The notes beneath the pieces are model-generated. The model did no database searches and had not been told where the DNA came from. It saw nothing but the letters and a program-made list of their open reading frames with translations. Of a DNA stretch of 8,498 nt, positions 5,609 to 8,498 are shown piece by piece. How positions within the stretch are numbered: the stretch's first letter is position 1; every line of letters starts with the position of its first letter. Source of the stretch: a bacterium 42_11 (GTDB lineage: Bacteria > Synergistota > GBS-1); NCBI GenBank assembly GCA_001508835.1, contig LGFB01000047.1:1-8498 (forward strand), given 5' to 3'. Position numbers and translations under genes: made by a program.

Positions 5609-7058
5609 CGCTATCTAAAAAGGAAACCTCTTCCTTACTCTCTCCCTTCTTAAAGGGAAGCCTAAGATAGAAAACCGTTCCTCTCTCGCTCTCTCCAAGC
5701 CAGAGGTCGCCCTTCATAAGCTTAGCCAAGGTCTTCGATATGTAAAGTCCCAAACCAAGTCCACCACGAGAAAGGGAAGAACGTTTAAACGGAGAGAATA
5801 TTACACTCCTTATCTCATCCGGAATACCAGGCCCCGTATCTCTGCTAGTAAACAGAAGCTCCGTTATATCATCCTCCTTGAGCTTCTCAACAGAAAGCTC
5901 TATAAATCCTCTCTCCGTAACCTTGGCAGCGTTCATAAGAAGGTTCAGCAAGATCTGCTCTAACTTAGGAGCATCTCCCATAAGCAAGAATGGGAAATCT
6001 GGAACGTTTACCCTAAATTCTACCCCTTCCTTAATGTATGGCATTACCACGGTTTTAAGGTAATCAATGGTATCATTAATATCAAAGGGTAGGTTTAAAA
6101 CTTCGACCTTACCGGTTCTAATCCTGTAAGAATAAATGTAATTTTCAAGAAGTCTTTTAACCCCATAAATACTCGCATAAGCTCTATCAACGAGCTTTCT
6201 TTGAAGGTCATCCAAGTCCGTTTCCAACAATAGATCGAGAAAAGAGATAGCACTACCAGTCAAAGCCCTCACATCATGTCCAAGCATGCTTATAAAGCTA
6301 TCTTTATCATTCAAGTTTCTTGCCAAAGTATCTAAAAAGCTCGACTTTATCATTACTCCCTCTCTTCCCAAGAGATTCCCCTTTTCATCATAAATTCCCC
6401 TTATAACCGAGGTTACCCATACAGGGCTACCATCAGCCCCTTTTAACAAAACCTGTCTAACTCTAATGCGATCTCTTTCCGAAAGAGCCCTTGTTATTTC
6501 TGTAAAGAGGTTTTCAGCCGAAACCTCATCGAAGTGAATTTCGTGAACCCTCTTACCTATAAGCTCTTCAGCCTTATAGCCAAGAATCCTTCTTGCCCCC
6601 TCATCATCGATAAACTCAAACCTGTTGTTTAAATCTATCCTGAAAAAGGCAATAGGAACATCTTCAAAGATGTTCAGATAAATTTCCCTTTCTATAGGAA
6701 GTTTAATCAAGCTTACATAAATAATTCTCTTATCTCCTTCAGAAACGGCCTTCCCTCTTAAAACGGCGTAAAATGGAGCTCTATCCTTGGGGGCTAAATA
6801 AACATTAGAAGAATAAATCCTCCCCTTCGTACTTAGGTTTTTAACGAACTCCTTAAAAATCTCTTCACCATTAGCTTTGCTCTTAAAGGGGCGGAAAAAC
6901 TCCCATAAGAAGGTTTTACTCGCTACTTCCCCCGGACTAATCCCCAAAAGTGAAGAAGCACCTTCATCTAAATAAAGGATTTTCCCTTCCTCGTCCAGCT
7001 TCAAAAATCCTATCTCAAGCTCGACAGGTAAACTTTTCCCTTCATTCCCCTTTCCCAT
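5601..7058 (-). CDS. Soluble PAS-PAS sensor histidine kinase, no response regulator in view
   Basis: This 485-residue protein has two PAS-like domains, the first weak (about 11-120) and the second clear (about 126-240, with GYKAEELIGK at 160-169 and the PAC-like segment GSPVWVTSVIRGIYDEKGNLLG). It then has a HisKA-like dimerisation helix with likely phospho-acceptor His261 (SMLGHDVRA) and a GHKL ATPase domain. The N box is LLNLLMNAAK (370-379), the G1 box DTGPG (407-411) and the G2 box GGLGLGL (432-438). No transmembrane or signal segment is visible, so it should sense a cytoplasmic signal, possibly redox or a small ligand bound by PAS. The H box is unusual: the Pro five residues after His is Leu266, and the Thr/Asn needed for phosphatase activity in HisKA kinases is Ala265. 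The start ATG (7058) lies 17 bp inside the regulator gene, with GAGAGG 4 bases upstream. The cognate receiver must be encoded elsewhere. Confidence 0.88.
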   Translation of the reverse strand: MGKGNEGKSLPVELEIGFLKLDEEGKILYLDEGASSLLGISPGEVASKTFLWEFFRPFKSKANGEEIFKEFVKNLSTKGRIYSSNVYLAPKDRAPFYAVLRGKAVSEGDKRIIYVSLIKLPIEREIYLNIFEDVPIAFFRIDLNNRFEFIDDEGARRILGYKAEELIGKRVHEIHFDEVSAENLFTEITRALSERDRIRVRQVLLKGADGSPVWVTSVIRGIYDEKGNLLGREGVMIKSSFLDTLARNLNDKDSFISMLGHDVRALTGSAISFLDLLLETDLDDLQRKLVDRAYASIYGVKRLLENYIYSYRIRTGKVEVLNLPFDINDTIDYLKTVVMPYIKEGVEFRVNVPDFPFLLMGDAPKLEQILLNLLMNAAKVTERGFIELSVEKLKEDDITELLFTSRDTGPGIPDEIRSVIFSPFKRSSLSRGGLGLGLYISKTLAKLMKGDLWLGESERGTVFYLRLPFKKGESKEEVSFLDSDV

Positions 7059-7713
7059 AAAGCCTCTCTATCATCTCCCTGACGTTTCTCACATGCTCCA
7101 GGTCTGCTTTAAAGGCCATCTCCTCATTTTTAGAAACGATAGCTTCAAATATCTTCTTATGTTCCCTAACAGATTTTTCCTTTCTTCCAGGAACTCTTAA
7201 AGTGTTCTCCCCTAAACTCCTAATAATATTAAGATAATCCATGGTAATGTTAATCAATAAAAAATTATGGGTCGCCTTTGCAACCTCCAGGTGAAATTCT
7301 TGATCATACCTAAGAAGCTCATCAATCGAAACTTCTTTTCTATCCATGTCTTCCACTACCCTCTTAATTCGCTCTATATCTTCCAAACTTGCACATTTTG
7401 CCGCATATCTCGTTATAGTTGGCTCAAGAAGCTCTCTCGCCATAAGAGCCTCATAAAAAACCTTCGGGCTACCCACATCTATCTCAGGAAGAGGCCGAAC
7501 AAAACGCCCCCGTCCTAAAATTGTCTCTACAAGCCCCATAGATTCCAAAAGCCTGAAAGCTTCCCTTAAAGAAGCCCTGCTCACGCCAAATATGCGTAAA
7601 AGCTCTTCTTCCGAAGGAAGCTTTTCTCCGGGCTTAAGTTGTCCTTTTAAAATCCAATCCCTTATTTCCTCCGCAACTTCCTCATAAATTCTCTTTGGTT
7701 TAAAAATTGGCAT
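7042..7713 (-). CDS. GntR-family transcriptional regulator, FadR/FCD subfamily
   Basis: This 223-residue cytoplasmic DNA-binding protein has a winged helix-turn-helix at about 8-72, with the GntR signature GEKLPSEEELLRIFGVSRASLREAFRLLESMGLV split over residues 29-62 and the wing GRGRFV. Residues about 85-220 form an all-helical FCD ligand domain. The usual metal-ligand set is present: Asp137 and His141 (RYDQEFHLEV), His185 (REHKKIF) and His207 (DLEHVR). Such proteins usually bind a carboxylate or sugar acid and control the adjacent catabolic genes, often including their own operon. The effector cannot be read from sequence. The ATG overlaps the previous stop by one base (TAATG), with AAAGGAG 11 bases and TTGGAG 3 bases upstream, so it is coupled to the DUF6282-like gene. 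It may control this four-gene unit from the promoter to the right of the window. Confidence 0.93.
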   Translation of the reverse strand: MPIFKPKRIYEEVAEEIRDWILKGQLKPGEKLPSEEELLRIFGVSRASLREAFRLLESMGLVETILGRGRFVRPLPEIDVGSPKVFYEALMARELLEPTITRYAAKCASLEDIERIKRVVEDMDRKEVSIDELLRYDQEFHLEVAKATHNFLLINITMDYLNIIRSLGENTLRVPGRKEKSVREHKKIFEAIVSKNEEMAFKADLEHVRNVREMIERLYGKGE

Positions 7714-8498
7714 TACTCCAACAACTCCTTTGGATTAGAACAAGCCATAATCTCTATTTCTTTATCAATTATACCAGTTTTATTCAATATAGATACGTAG
7801 CTCTTGAAACCTTCCACGGGGTCAGGATTAAAAGCTTGCCCTAAATCGGAAGCTATAACTGTGGTCCTAACTCCCACCATCTTGATAGCGCTAACAGCTT
7901 CCTCTATGGAAACGTGCCTTAAGGGGTCTTCACTCAAAATTGCATAAAAGCACCTTTCAAAGAAAACCCCCCTTTTAGAAAGCTCTAACTGCAAGTCAAT
8001 GGGCATCTTCGTTATCCATAACTCAGGGTGAGTAACGAGAACTTTTTGAACGCCTCTTCTAAAAGCCTCTTCTATTAAGACAGCTATCTCTTTAAGAGAA
8101 AGATGCCCTGTTCCCAATATTACATTTTTCTGGGCTATAAGGTCCAATATATGGTAAACCTCCTCCTTCAAAGAACCATCATCCTTCAGTATAGAGATAG
8201 CGCCCTCAAGAGGGCTACCAGTTTTTTGACGATGGTTTAGGGCATCCACCGTTGGCATCCAAACCTCCTTGCCTCCCAGATTCAAAGCAACTTCCACGGC
8301 ATTAGGATTTAATCCCCCAACGCTCCTGTTCAAGACTATACCCCCATATACCTTTATTCCACCGACTACCTTTTGAGCTATAATTGCCCTTGAAACGGTG
8401 GACTCGAAGTGATTTTTTATAAGTATTCCTGCCATATTAGCGCTCTTGGCACGCTCGGCAAGCTCCACATCTGAAAGCTTCCTCTCTATAATATCTGG
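7713..8498 (-). CDS. DUF6282-like putative amidohydrolase-fold protein, 5' end outside the window
   Basis: The frame stays open to the right edge, giving 261 residues and a stop at 7715-7713. A GTG at 8468 could be taken as a start, but the frame continues upstream as PDIIERKLSDVELAERAK. I recall this as the segment after the first metal motif (HxHxxPD) of DUF6282-like proteins, so the true start lies beyond 8498. Family-like landmarks are KNHFESTVSRA, GGIVLNRSVGGLNP, MPTVDALNH, GTGHLSLKEI, VLVTHPEL and DLGQAFNPDP. Together they suggest a TIM-barrel metal-dependent hydrolase with His and Asp ligands spread over the barrel. The substrate is unknown. The gene shares TAATG with the FadR-type regulator, which suggests the regulator answers to the substrate or product of this enzyme. 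Family assignment is from memory of the motifs; no catalytic activity is claimed. Confidence 0.7.
   Translation of the reverse strand, partial: PDIIERKLSDVELAERAKSANMAGILIKNHFESTVSRAIIAQKVVGGIKVYGGIVLNRSVGGLNPNAVEVALNLGGKEVWMPTVDALNHRQKTGSPLEGAISILKDDGSLKEEVYHILDLIAQKNVILGTGHLSLKEIAVLIEEAFRRGVQKVLVTHPELWITKMPIDLQLELSKRGVFFERCFYAILSEDPLRHVSIEEAVSAIKMVGVRTTVIASDLGQAFNPDPVEGFKSYVSILNKTGIIDKEIEIMACSNPKELLE

Noticed and set aside
5878..6063. Plus-strand open frame of 61 codons
   Set aside because: Antisense shadow of the histidine kinase ATPase domain.
7267..7518. Plus-strand open frame of 83 codons
   Set aside because: Antisense to the FCD domain of the GntR regulator, which keeps its metal ligands. 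No support for a second gene.
8466..8468. GTG as the start of the DUF6282-like gene
   Set aside because: The frame continues upstream to the window edge with family-like sequence (PDIIERKLSDVE), and the first metal motif would be missing if translation began here.

Overview
The window looks like a compact, moderately AT-rich bacterial chromosome segment with almost no non-coding DNA. Many Arg codons are AGA/AGG, the proteins are rich in Lys, Glu and Ile, and a di-iron flavoprotein indicates anaerobic life. Together these suggest a thermophilic or moderately thermophilic anaerobe. The flavodiiron protein resembles, from memory, the Thermotoga maritima type (TM0755). A Thermotogota or Synergistota-like lineage is a low-confidence guess, because the window holds no rRNA or other decisive marker.

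Region 1 (1-3262, minus strand) is an RNA-metabolism operon read from right to left: extended -10 promoter, structured leader, rpsO (ribosomal protein S15), pnp (polynucleotide phosphorylase), dut (dUTPase) and the first 92 codons of a ribonuclease J gene that runs off the left edge. The genes are nearly gapless. The last two codons of rpsO form the ribosome binding site of pnp, dut starts with TTG three bases after pnp stops, and the RNase J ATG overlaps the dut TGA as ATGA. The operon therefore makes a 3'-5' phosphorolytic RNase and a 5'-3' exo/endo-RNase from one message, with a nucleotide-pool enzyme between them.

Region 2 (about 3161-3348) is the only real intergenic space, 188 bp. It holds back-to-back promoters for rpsO (leftward) and the flavoprotein gene (rightward), a 10-bp palindrome between them, and a foldable rpsO leader that could be an S15 autoregulatory element.

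Region 3 (3349-4572, plus strand) is one A-type flavoprotein (flavodiiron protein), a likely O2 or NO reductase for oxidative or nitrosative stress. It converges on region 4, and the two coding regions overlap by 29 bp at their 3' ends. A strong GC-rich hairpin lies just past the flavoprotein stop, inside the opposing gene.

Region 4 (4544-8498, minus strand) is a translationally coupled four-gene set read from right to left: a DUF6282-like amidohydrolase-fold protein (5' end outside the window), a FadR-type GntR/FCD regulator, a soluble PAS-PAS histidine kinase with no response regulator in view, and a secreted or lipid-anchored alkaline phosphatase of reduced size. Every junction overlaps (1, 17 and 8 bp), so the four genes are almost certainly one transcript whose promoter lies to the right of the window. 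An orphan cytoplasmic kinase coupled to an exported phosphatase and a metabolite-sensing repressor is the least conventional part of the window. No mobile elements, CRISPR arrays, tRNAs or rRNAs were seen.
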